From Clostridium sp. CAG:921 (lineage in GTDB: Bacteria > Bacillota > Clostridia > TANB77 > CAG-465), in contig HF991996.1 in assembly GCA_000433135.1 (NCBI GenBank), forward strand, positions 5,986 through 18,355: a DNA stretch of 12,370 nt. The letters are read 5' to 3'. The notes beneath the pieces were generated by a model that saw only the letters and a list, made by a program, of their open reading frames with translations, made no database searches and had not been told where the DNA came from. Positions within the stretch are counted from its first letter, which is position 1, and every line of letters begins with the position of its first letter. Position numbers and translations under genes: made by a program. This document shows, piece by piece, positions 6,249-12,018 of this stretch.

Positions 6249-8282
6249 CTACTTTCTTAAAAATCTACGTTCAATTTCATACTTTGATATTTCATATGCA
6301 GTTGGTCTACCATGTGGGCAAGTAAATGGATTATCAAGCTTAACCATATCATCTATTAGTGATATTTGCTCCTCTACCGTTAATTTCATTTTTCCTTTTA
6401 CTGCAGCTTTACATGCAAGAGTAGCAATAAATCTAAATTCTTTCTCACTTTTCTCTGTTTTAGTTGCCCCCATAATATCATCAATTAAATCTTTAAACAT
6501 AGACTTATATTCAATATTATAACCTATATTAGGTATTCCAGTTATTTTAATAGTTTTATCATCAAAATCTTCTAGTATAAATCCTGATTTTTCAAACATA
6601 TCAAAATTATTAATTACTGTTTCTTTTTCTTTTGTTGTTAGTTCAACTAATATTGGAATCAACAATAATTGTGATTGTCTATCTTTTGAATAATATGCTT
6701 CTTTAATTTGCTCGTAAAGCAATCTTTCGTGTGCTGCATGTTGGTCAATTATGTACATTTTTTCAGCAATTTGAATTATTATATACGTATCAAATACATT
6801 TCCAATATATTTATATGGTTTACTCTCTTTTTCAAGTACATCTACATTTGTATAATTATTATCTAATAAATTCTCATTTTCTCCAAGATCAATTACATGT
6901 GAATTTTCAATAATCTGATTATTTTCTAAATTTGAGCTTTCATTTTTTATTACATTACAATTTTTCTCAGATTCAACACTATAACTAGAATTTGTAACTA
7001 TATTATTATCATTTGCAAGATTACTTAAATTTTCATCCTCAATCTTTAATTCTGGTATACTTTCCAAATTACTATTATAATTATACTCACTATTATTTTC
7101 ATTAAGATGTCCAACAATACTATTTTTACTATTTTGCACGGCTACCGCATTATCAAAATCAAATTTTTTCTCATTTTTTGCTTGTGAATTTTCATTTTTT
7201 ATAATTCCGTTATTAAGTAAATCTTTTGAAATTTCATCTATTTTATCCACATTTTCCACAGCTTTAATTGTGGTAAAAGGACTTGTTTCTTTGTTATTTT
7301 TCTCTATTGCACTTCTTACTGCAAAGTATATAACATCAAATATTTTCTGCTCATCGTCAAACTTTACTTCGAGTTTTGCAGGATGCACATTAACATCAAT
7401 ATGCATAGGATTTATACTTAAATTTAACACTATAAAAGGAAATTTATTAATTGCATATTTTTGCTCACACGCCCTATCAATAGCTGACATCATAGTTTTG
7501 TCTTTTATATACCTTGAATTTATGAACATAAACTGATGCATTCTAGTAGAACGAGAAACTTTTGGAAGACCTATTACTCCTTTAACACTCATTTCATTTA
7601 ATTCATAATCTATATCTATTAAATTTTCATAAATATCTTTTCCAAAAATATCATAAATTGTAGATCTTAAGTTTCCATTACCTGATGTTTGAACAATAGT
7701 CTTACCATTATTGATATATTTTAAACTAATTCCAGGATTAGCTAATGCAATTCTTATCACTACATCTTCTATGTATCCAGCTTCTGTATAATCTTTTTTT
7801 AAGAATTTGTATCTAGCTGGAACATTAAAAAATACATCCCTTATTTCTATTTTAGTTCCAGTAGTAGATGCTGTTTGTTCAATTGACTTTACTTCACCTG
7901 CTTCAACTTGTGCAATAACACCAATATCCTCATCTTTACTTTTTGATACAAGTGTTACCTTTGAAATTGCAGCAATTGATGCAAGTGCTTCACCTCTAAA
8001 TCCCATTGATGTTATATGTAAAAGATCCTCTTCTTTTCGTATTTTACTTGTTGCATGCCTTTCAAATGCAAGTTCTACGTCATCACTTGCAAACCCAACA
8101 CCATTATCTGTAATTTTTATGTAGTTAATTCCTCCTTTTTTAATTTCTACAGTAATAGATGTTGCTTTAGCATCAATTGAATTTTCTACTAGTTCTTTCA
8201 CTATAGAAGCTGGTCTATCAACTACTTCACCTGCTGCAATTTTATTAATTGTATTATCATCTAACAAAACAATTTTTCCCAT
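6249..8282 (-). CDS. mutL: DNA mismatch repair protein MutL (endonuclease-type)
   Basis: Couples mismatch recognition by MutS to strand removal. The 677 residues show the GHKL ATPase domain with KELVENSIDA (29-38), DNGVG (59-63) and GFRGEAL (94-100), followed by the S5-like fold with NVHPAKLEVKF. A long Asn/Glu/Ser-rich linker covers roughly 340-485. The C-terminal dimerisation domain carries the metal-binding endonuclease motif DQHAAHERLLYE (513-524), plus ACKAAVKG (about 623-630) and CPHGRPT (655-661). These motifs mark a nicking MutL, as expected for bacteria that lack MutH. ATG 8282 has a weak GGTGA-type SD. No mutS is visible; upstream is a divergent gene, so mutL heads its own operon with a promoter at 8322-8350. 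Confidence 0.97.
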   Translation of the reverse strand: MGKIVLLDDNTINKIAAGEVVDRPASIVKELVENSIDAKATSITVEIKKGGINYIKITDNGVGFASDDVELAFERHATSKIRKEEDLLHITSMGFRGEALASIAAISKVTLVSKSKDEDIGVIAQVEAGEVKSIEQTASTTGTKIEIRDVFFNVPARYKFLKKDYTEAGYIEDVVIRIALANPGISLKYINNGKTIVQTSGNGNLRSTIYDIFGKDIYENLIDIDYELNEMSVKGVIGLPKVSRSTRMHQFMFINSRYIKDKTMMSAIDRACEQKYAINKFPFIVLNLSINPMHIDVNVHPAKLEVKFDDEQKIFDVIYFAVRSAIEKNNKETSPFTTIKAVENVDKIDEISKDLLNNGIIKNENSQAKNEKKFDFDNAVAVQNSKNSIVGHLNENNSEYNYNSNLESIPELKIEDENLSNLANDNNIVTNSSYSVESEKNCNVIKNESSNLENNQIIENSHVIDLGENENLLDNNYTNVDVLEKESKPYKYIGNVFDTYIIIQIAEKMYIIDQHAAHERLLYEQIKEAYYSKDRQSQLLLIPILVELTTKEKETVINNFDMFEKSGFILEDFDDKTIKITGIPNIGYNIEYKSMFKDLIDDIMGATKTEKSEKEFRFIATLACKAAVKGKMKLTVEEQISLIDDMVKLDNPFTCPHGRPTAYEISKYEIERRFLRK

Positions 8283-8321
8283 AAATTCACCACTTTCACC
8301 TTAAGATTTTTCCTCACATTA

Positions 8322-8350
8322 ATTATACTATCAAATCAACTATTTAGCAA
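8322..8350 (-). promoter_or_regulatory. SigA-type promoter of the mutL operon
   Basis: On the minus strand, TTGCTA (8350-8345) and TATAAT (8327-8322) are 17 nt apart. Transcription would start near 8315, leaving about 33 nt of leader before mutL. It is back-to-back with the promoter at 8380-8408, about 30 nt away, so the two could be co-regulated or interfere. Confidence 0.7.
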
Positions 8351-8379
8351 TAATTCATTCTAAATTTTTTAATGTCTCG

Positions 8380-8408
8380 TTGACAAATTATTACTATTTT
8401 CGTATAAT
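8380..8408 (+). promoter_or_regulatory. perfect consensus promoter of the small membrane protein gene
   Basis: TTGACA (8380-8385) and TATAAT (8403-8408) separated by 17 nt match the vegetative consensus exactly. Predicted transcription start is near 8415, directly before AAAGGAGG (8416-8423). Expression is probably high. Confidence 0.85.
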
Positions 8409-8430
8409 TATTATTAAAGGAGGAATTTAC

Positions 8431-8766
8431 GTGGATAATCAACAAAACAATAAAAAATCTTTAATATTTATTGCATACTTTTTCCCATTAGTAGGCTTAA
8501 TCCTTTACTACACTACTAAAGAACCTATTGGAAGAGAAAAAGAAAATTATGCACAAGCTGGAACTATGTTTATACTATCAATTGCTTTTAATATAGTTTT
8601 AGCTATGGTTTCAAATTTTTTACCATATGTATCATTTGTTTCTAGTACAATTAGTATATTAATATTCATTTTTGATATTATTGCTGGTGCTAAATCAGAC
8701 GCATTTACTGTTTATGAAATACCTGCCGTATACAATTTATCTAAGAAAATCTTTAAATTGCAATAA
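8431..8766 (+). CDS. small multi-pass membrane protein, DUF4870/Tic20-like
   Basis: A 111-residue integral membrane protein of unknown function. Start at GTG 8431, 7 nt after AAAGGAGG (8416-8423); the open frame continues upstream to 8380, but that TTG is the -35 box, so it is not a start. Three hydrophobic segments are visible at about 9-26 (SLIFIAYFFPLVGLILYY), 44-60 and 65-85, with a charged loop containing KEPIGREKENYAQAGT between the first two. The pattern of a first helix with a central Pro, a polar loop ending in a small motif before helix 2, and a third helix leading to AGAKSDAFTVYEIP resembles DUF4870-type proteins. It is divergent from mutL and convergent with the gene at 8881; no functional link is evident. 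Confidence 0.75.
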   Translation: MDNQQNNKKSLIFIAYFFPLVGLILYYTTKEPIGREKENYAQAGTMFILSIAFNIVLAMVSNFLPYVSFVSSTISILIFIFDIIAGAKSDAFTVYEIPAVYNLSKKIFKLQ

Positions 8767-8832
8767 TTACATGAATAATATTGAAAAAATAATTATTGAT
8801 GCAACATTTTTTGTATGTTAACCAAACAATGT

Positions 8833-8876
8833 AATAGGGTAGAGATGTAACAATTTTGTTATTTCTCTACCCTATT
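8833..8876. terminator. strong hairpin between convergent genes
   Basis: AATAGGGTAGAGA (8833-8845) and TCTCTACCCTATT (8864-8876) pair perfectly over 13 bp. The inner TAAC (8848-8851) and GTTA (8858-8861) extend the stem. It is by far the most GC-rich stem nearby. It lies 66 nt after the plus-strand membrane gene and 4 nt after the minus-strand gene's stop, so it probably ends both transcripts. Neither side has an immediate T-run, which is atypical. Confidence 0.6.
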
Positions 8877-8880
8877 AAAA

Positions 8881-9315
8881 TTATATAAGTTTTTTATTTA
8901 TTAATGCCAATGCCTCCTCTATATACTTTATGTTAGTATTATTTATTCCATACAAACTCAAATAATACTCTCGCGTGTGCAAAAGAACATCTTCTATCGT
9001 GACAATATTCGCATTTTCTAGTATATTTATAATTCTAGCTTGCTGAATTCCATATCCAGTATTTTTGAATATATCTTCAAGCTTTTGCTCCCCTGGAACT
9101 TCTCCGTGAAAAAACAAATTATCTTTTCTTAGCACACTTTCTATTACGGCTAAATTTTTATTGCCAATACCACGGATTGAAGCTACTTTTCGCTTAGATA
9201 ACTTTGAAATTTCTTCCAATGACGTTATCCTTTCAATATAAAGAGCTCTGCAAATTCTTTTGGCAGTAATTTCATCCGAATACCCTTCAAACATTTTTAA
9301 TAATTCTTTATTCAT
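8881..9315 (-). CDS. tandem alpha-CTD-like helix-hairpin-helix protein (paralogue A)
   Basis: A soluble protein of 144 residues with two helix-hairpin-helix units resembling the C-terminal domain of RNA polymerase alpha. Unit 1 (about 16-71): TAKRICRALYIERI, then TSLEEISKLSKRKVASIRGIGNKNLAVIESVL, ending FFHGE. It lines up with the alpha-CTD order of an R/N/L-rich first helix, a DL..T..ELL segment, the GKKSL hairpin and a G after the last helix. Unit 2 (about 90-143): ARIINILENANIVTIEDVL, then LYGINNTNIKYIEEALALINKKL. A linker GE.P..QKLEDIF joins them. The gene at 10148 is a clear paralogue. DNA binding through the hairpins is the family expectation; regulatory or structural role is inference. 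Two adjacent ATGs exist; the second (9315) is 7 nt from GGAGG (9327-9323), the first (9318) only 4. It has its own promoter. Confidence 0.8.
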   Translation of the reverse strand: MNKELLKMFEGYSDEITAKRICRALYIERITSLEEISKLSKRKVASIRGIGNKNLAVIESVLRKDNLFFHGEVPGEQKLEDIFKNTGYGIQQARIINILENANIVTIEDVLLHTREYYLSLYGINNTNIKYIEEALALINKKLI

Positions 9316-9347
9316 CATTTTTCCTCCAAATTATTTTTTGAATAAAT

Positions 9348-9362
9348 TTAATATCATATTAA
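9348..9362. repeat. palindrome over the predicted transcription start of paralogue A
   Basis: TTAATATCATATTAA is a perfect 7-1-7 inverted repeat, located directly downstream of the -10 box (9367-9362) and covering the expected start near 9355. Its position suits an operator, but such A/T palindromes arise easily by chance here. Confidence 0.4.
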
Positions 9363-9390
9363 TAATATCAAATTATAAATTTAAAGTCAA
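9362..9390 (-). promoter_or_regulatory. promoter of the paralogue A gene
   Basis: TTGACT (9390-9385) and TATTAT (9367-9362) are separated by 17 nt on the minus strand. It lies downstream of the terminator at 9428-9468, so the gene at 8881-9315 is an independent transcription unit with a leader of about 40 nt. Confidence 0.7.
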
Positions 9391-9427
9391 TATAAAGCAA
9401 TAAATTTACATAATTATTTATATATTT

Positions 9428-9468
9428 AAAAAAGAATTTGTAATAAAAAACATTACAAACCCTTTTTT
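9428..9468 (-). terminator. intrinsic terminator after the Tyr-rich membrane protein gene
   Basis: On the minus strand the order is AAAAAAG, GG, TTTGTAAT, a 7-nt loop, ATTACAAA, TT, CTTTTTT. An 8-bp stem (9437-9444 with 9452-9459) is extended, after a 2x2 mismatch, by an A/T stem ending in the T-run. It starts about 30 nt after the stop codon at 9498. Confidence 0.75.
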
Positions 9469-9497
9469 ATTAATAATTAATTCAAATTTTATGTATA

Positions 9498-10115
9498 TTA
9501 CTGATATAAAGTTACATTACCAAAACTATAAATTTTTATTTTTACCGTATCATACATATTTAAGTCTTTCCATACATCATAATCAATATTCATTGTTTTT
9601 GTATTTTCATCCTTAGTAATTCCAGTTATTTTATATGATTCAGATTTTTGCCCAACACGTTCATCAGATAAAAGTAAAAATTCTCCCCAGTATGCATCTT
9701 TATCATTACCACTCGTATACACATCTCTTTCATGAAACCACCTTTTTATATCGTAGTAATAGTATCTTCTATAAATTGGTACTTCTTCATATATTGGTAC
9801 TCTATAATATTCTACTTTATAGCTTCCATCTTCATATTCTACTTCTTCTGATTCGTATTCATACCCAGAGACCTTTTTTTCATATTCATATACTCGTTCT
9901 TCAGAACCTGTAACTTTAGCTCCATTTGGAACATTCCACCCACTTTCTTCACAGATTTTAGATTTTTCAATTTCTACATTTCTCTCCCAAGCAAAACCTG
10001 ATATTTTCATAGTAGTTTTTACTGGTACAAAAATTTTAAATCCCAAAAATACCACAAAAGCTACCATAGCAATAAATGCTATAACTGAAAGAAAAACTTC
10101 CAAAAACTCATCCAT
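9498..10115 (-). CDS. single-pass membrane protein with Tyr/Glu-rich extracytoplasmic domain
   Basis: A 205-residue protein with a transmembrane helix at about 7-29 (VFLSVIAFIAMVAFVVFLGF) and a long C-terminal part probably outside the membrane. After the helix, FAWERNVEIEKSKICEESGW (41-60) and VPNGAKV lead into a core at about 70-125 unusually rich in Tyr, Glu and Val (ERVYEYEKKVSGYEYES, VPIYEEVPIYRRYYYYDIKRW), then a C-terminal beta-rich part. The WERNVEIEK...W.VP.GA.V pattern followed by tyrosine-rich strands is one I associate with uncharacterised bacterial membrane proteins that often carry a zinc ribbon; none is present here. Function unknown. It follows the paralogue B gene by 32 nt on the same strand, with no promoter seen between, so the two are probably co-transcribed. 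A weak SD (AGGATGG) precedes ATG 10115. Confidence 0.75.
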   Translation of the reverse strand: MDEFLEVFLSVIAFIAMVAFVVFLGFKIFVPVKTTMKISGFAWERNVEIEKSKICEESGWNVPNGAKVTGSEERVYEYEKKVSGYEYESEEVEYEDGSYKVEYYRVPIYEEVPIYRRYYYYDIKRWFHERDVYTSGNDKDAYWGEFLLLSDERVGQKSESYKITGITKDENTKTMNIDYDVWKDLNMYDTVKIKIYSFGNVTLYQ

Positions 10116-10147
10116 AACATTTTACCATCCTAAGTGTCTATTTTTCA

Positions 10148-10618
10148 TTAATATTTAGTACTAAGTTTTTTACCAACTAAAGCCAATGCCTCATTTATAC
10201 ATTTAACTCCATTTTTATTTATACCATACACACTAATTAAAATATTTTCTGAAATATCAATTATATCATTTACTGTCACTAATTCTTGTTTATATAATAT
10301 TCTTAATACTTTATTAATTACTATCTTATTCTTTGTATCTAACTTTAAGAAAAGATCCTCTAATTTAACGTCATTTGGTGATTCTCCATATAAGTAAAGG
10401 TCTACACTTTTTAAAGCCTTTTTCAATATATTGAGTGAATCATTGGTTATTCCTTTAATTTTAAGTAGTTTATAGCTTGAAAGTCCTACTACATCTGATG
10501 CAGTTATAATATTATTCCGTCTTAAATTTGTTTCAAGATGTGATCCTTGTAAATCTAAAAGATCATTCATTTCCAAAATTTCATAAATTGTAGTGTTTAA
10601 ATATTTGTTCTTTTTCAT
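10148..10618 (-). CDS. tandem alpha-CTD-like helix-hairpin-helix protein (paralogue B)
   Basis: A 156-residue soluble protein with the same two-unit layout as the gene at 8881. Unit 1 (about 24-79): a first helix around HLETNLRRNNI, then TASDVVGLSSYKLLKIKGITNDSLNILKKAL, ending LYLYGE. Unit 2 (about 97-152): KIVINKVLRILYKQELVTVNDII, then YGINKNGVKCINEALALVGKKL. The linker GES.ND.VKLEDLF matches GEV.GEQKLEDIF of paralogue A, and the C termini share YGIN and EALAL. An N-terminal extension of about 20 residues is extra. The hairpin residues are less like alpha-CTD than those of paralogue A (GITNDSL in place of GKKSL), so the first unit may have diverged in DNA contact. ATG 10618 has AAGGAG 7 nt upstream. 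It is the first full gene after the promoter at 10731-10759 and is followed by the Tyr-rich membrane protein gene. Confidence 0.8.
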   Translation of the reverse strand: MKKNKYLNTTIYEILEMNDLLDLQGSHLETNLRRNNIITASDVVGLSSYKLLKIKGITNDSLNILKKALKSVDLYLYGESPNDVKLEDLFLKLDTKNKIVINKVLRILYKQELVTVNDIIDISENILISVYGINKNGVKCINEALALVGKKLSTKY

Positions 10619-10682
10619 ATAATGTCTCCTTTTTTATTAGTATAAAAGTCAAAAACAAAAAAATCACTAAGTAAACATTCAT
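10581..10682 (-). CDS. possible 33-residue hydrophobic leader peptide
   Basis: A small frame beginning MNVYLVIFLFLTFILIKKE has a single hydrophobic segment (3-16) followed by a charged tail, and overlaps the first 38 nt of the paralogue B gene in another frame. GGGAGG (10691-10686) lies just upstream but only 3 nt from ATG 10682. The same SD is 7 nt from a second ATG (10678) that encodes just M-F-T before a stop. Either frame could be a leader coupling translation to the downstream gene, or the SD may be a relic. Low confidence as a protein-coding gene. Confidence 0.25.
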   Translation of the reverse strand: MNVYLVIFLFLTFILIKKETLYEKEQIFKHYNL

Positions 10683-10730
10683 TTACCTCCCTATAAAAAT
10701 TATTTTTTAGTACATAACTTGCTCGAGTAA

Positions 10731-10759
10731 ATTATATCATTTTTTACATAATAATTCAA
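10731..10759 (-). promoter_or_regulatory. promoter of the paralogue B / membrane protein operon
   Basis: TTGAAT (10759-10754) and TATAAT (10736-10731) are 17 nt apart on the minus strand. Transcription would begin near 10724, giving a leader of about 105 nt before ATG 10618, long compared with the other promoters in this window. Confidence 0.7.
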
Positions 10760-10771
10760 GATTATGTAAAA
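10742..10771. repeat. perfect 11-bp inverted repeat centred on the -35 box (candidate operator)
   Basis: TTTTACATAAT (10742-10752) and ATTATGTAAAA (10761-10771) are exact reverse complements separated by 8 nt (10753-10760). The spacer contains the -35 hexamer of the promoter for paralogue B. A dimeric regulator bound here would block RNA polymerase. There is no T-run, so a terminator is unlikely. Confidence 0.6.
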
Positions 10772-10812
10772 CTATAATCCAGTTTTAGACAAATTTAACA
10801 TTTTTTATGTTC

Positions 10813-10845
10813 AAAAAAGACAATTCAAAATGAATTGCCTTTTTT
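10813..10845 (-). terminator. intrinsic terminator of the infC-rpmI-rplT-efp operon
   Basis: On the minus strand AAAAAAGGCAATTC pairs with GAATTGTCTTTTTT around a 5-nt loop (10827-10831), with one G-U pair, and ends in a clean T-run. It starts 6 nt after the efp stop codon. Confidence 0.88.
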
Positions 10846-10851
10846 AAAATA

Positions 10852-11409
10852 TTAAACTCTTTCCATATAAGATGCTGTTCTAGTATCAATTCTAATTTTA
10901 TCTCCTATTTCTACAAAAATAGGTACATTAAAATTAGCTCCTGTTTGTACAGTACAAGGCTTTGTTTGTCCTGTAGCTGTAGCACCTTTTACGCCAGGTT
11001 CTGTATATGTAACTTCTAGTTCTACAAATATAGGAGGCTCAACCCCAAATACATTACCTTTATATGATAGAACTTTTACATTCATATTATCAATTAAATA
11101 TGGTAATGTGTCCTCTATTTGTGATTTACTTAATTCAACTTGCTCATATGATGTAGTGTCCATAAATGTATAATTATCTCCATCATTGTATAAATATTGC
11201 ATTTCTTGAACTGTGATTTGAGCTTCTTCAACTTTTTCAGTTGGATTAAATGTTTTCTCTATAGTTTGACCTGTTATAACATTTTTCATTTTTGTTCTAA
11301 CAAATGCAGCACCTTTACCAGGTTTTACATGTTGAAATTCAACTATTTTATAGACATTGCCATCCATCTCAAAAGTTGTTCCATTTCTAAAATCTCCTGC
11401 TAATATCAT
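10852..11409 (-). CDS. efp: translation elongation factor P
   Basis: Binds ribosomes stalled on polyproline stretches and promotes peptide bond formation. The protein has 185 residues, the normal length, with the KOW-like N-terminal domain and two OB domains. [16 protein letters not shown] places the conserved lysine of the loop that reaches the peptidyl-transferase centre at Lys32, the residue modified in bacteria with EF-P modification systems (5-aminopentanol in B. subtilis). The C-terminal signature [17 protein letters not shown] is intact. ATG 11409 has GGGAGG 6 nt upstream. It lies 16 nt after rplT with no terminator between, so it is very likely part of the infC operon; this linkage is less universal than infC-rpmI-rplT itself. 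Confidence 0.97.
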   Translation of the reverse strand: MILAGDFRNGTTFEMDGNVYKIVEFQHVKPGKGAAFVRTKMKNVITGQTIEKTFNPTEKVEEAQITVQEMQYLYNDGDNYTFMDTTSYEQVELSKSQIEDTLPYLIDNMNVKVLSYKGNVFGVEPPIFVELEVTYTEPGVKGATATGQTKPCTVQTGANFNVPIFVEIGDKIRIDTRTASYMERV

Positions 11410-11425
11410 AAAGTTCCTCCCTATA

Positions 11426-11770
11426 TTATTTTATTTTTTCAACCAATGCAGTAAATCCTTTCGCATCATTAACAGCCATCTCAGCTAACATTTTTCTATT
11501 AATGTTTATATTTGCATTTTTCAATCCGTTCATTAACTTGCTATATGTAGTACCATTTTGTCTTGCTGCCGCATTAATTCTAGCTATCCATAATTGTCTG
11601 AAATTTCTCTTGTTTTGCTTTCTTCCAATGTATGCATATTTTAATGATTTCATAACTGCTTGATTTGCCATTCTAAATCTAACAGATTTTGCTCCAAAAT
11701 ATCCTTTTGCTCTTTTAAGAACTTTTTTATGTCTTGCTCTTGTTGTAACTGCTCCTTTTATTCTTGCCAT
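11426..11770 (-). CDS. rplT: 50S ribosomal protein L20 (bL20)
   Basis: Essential early assembly protein of the large subunit and, in characterised Firmicutes and E. coli, an autogenous repressor of this operon through mRNA binding. The 114 residues start [19 protein letters not shown] and include [25 protein letters not shown] and [20 protein letters not shown], all standard. Highly basic N-terminal half. AGGGAGAG precedes ATG 11770 at a normal distance. Any L20-binding leader would be upstream of infC, outside the window. Confidence 0.98.
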   Translation of the reverse strand: MARIKGAVTTRARHKKVLKRAKGYFGAKSVRFRMANQAVMKSLKYAYIGRKQNKRNFRQLWIARINAAARQNGTTYSKLMNGLKNANININRKMLAEMAVNDAKGFTALVEKIK

Positions 11771-11796
11771 ATTTTATCTCTCCCTTCGTTTATTAA

Positions 11797-11994
11797 TTAC
11801 TTATATGGTAATAACTTTTTAACTGCTTTTGCATTTGCACTATCAAGATAAGATGATTGCTTTAAAGCCATCTTTCTTTTTGAAGTCTTTCCAGTTAATT
11901 TGTGTGCACGATTTGCAACATTCTTTCTTATTTTACCAGTACCTGTTACTGATAATCTTTTTTTAGTTGAACTATGTGTTTTTATTTTTGGCAT
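11797..11994 (-). CDS. rpmI: 50S ribosomal protein L35 (bL35)
   Basis: A 65-residue basic protein of the large ribosomal subunit, beginning MPKIKTHSSTKKRLSVTGTG, with RAHKLTGKTSKRK and ending in KKLLPYK. These are the expected features and length. It lies 24 nt after infC and 26 nt before rplT, the classical order. GGAGGAGAG-type SD immediately upstream of ATG 11994. Confidence 0.98.
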   Translation of the reverse strand: MPKIKTHSSTKKRLSVTGTGKIRKNVANRAHKLTGKTSKRKMALKQSSYLDSANAKAVKKLLPYK

Positions 11995-12018
11995 ATAAAT
12001 CTCTCCTCCCTAACACCT

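Noticed and set aside
6905..7265. Asn-rich segment in mutL as an insertion or repeat element
   Set aside because: It is in frame, falls in the inter-domain linker that is always variable in MutL, and shows no repeat boundaries.
8380..8430. Upstream TTG extension of the small membrane protein
   Set aside because: The TTG at 8380 is the first triplet of the TTGACA -35 box and the segment contains the whole promoter; GTG 8431 has an SD at proper spacing.
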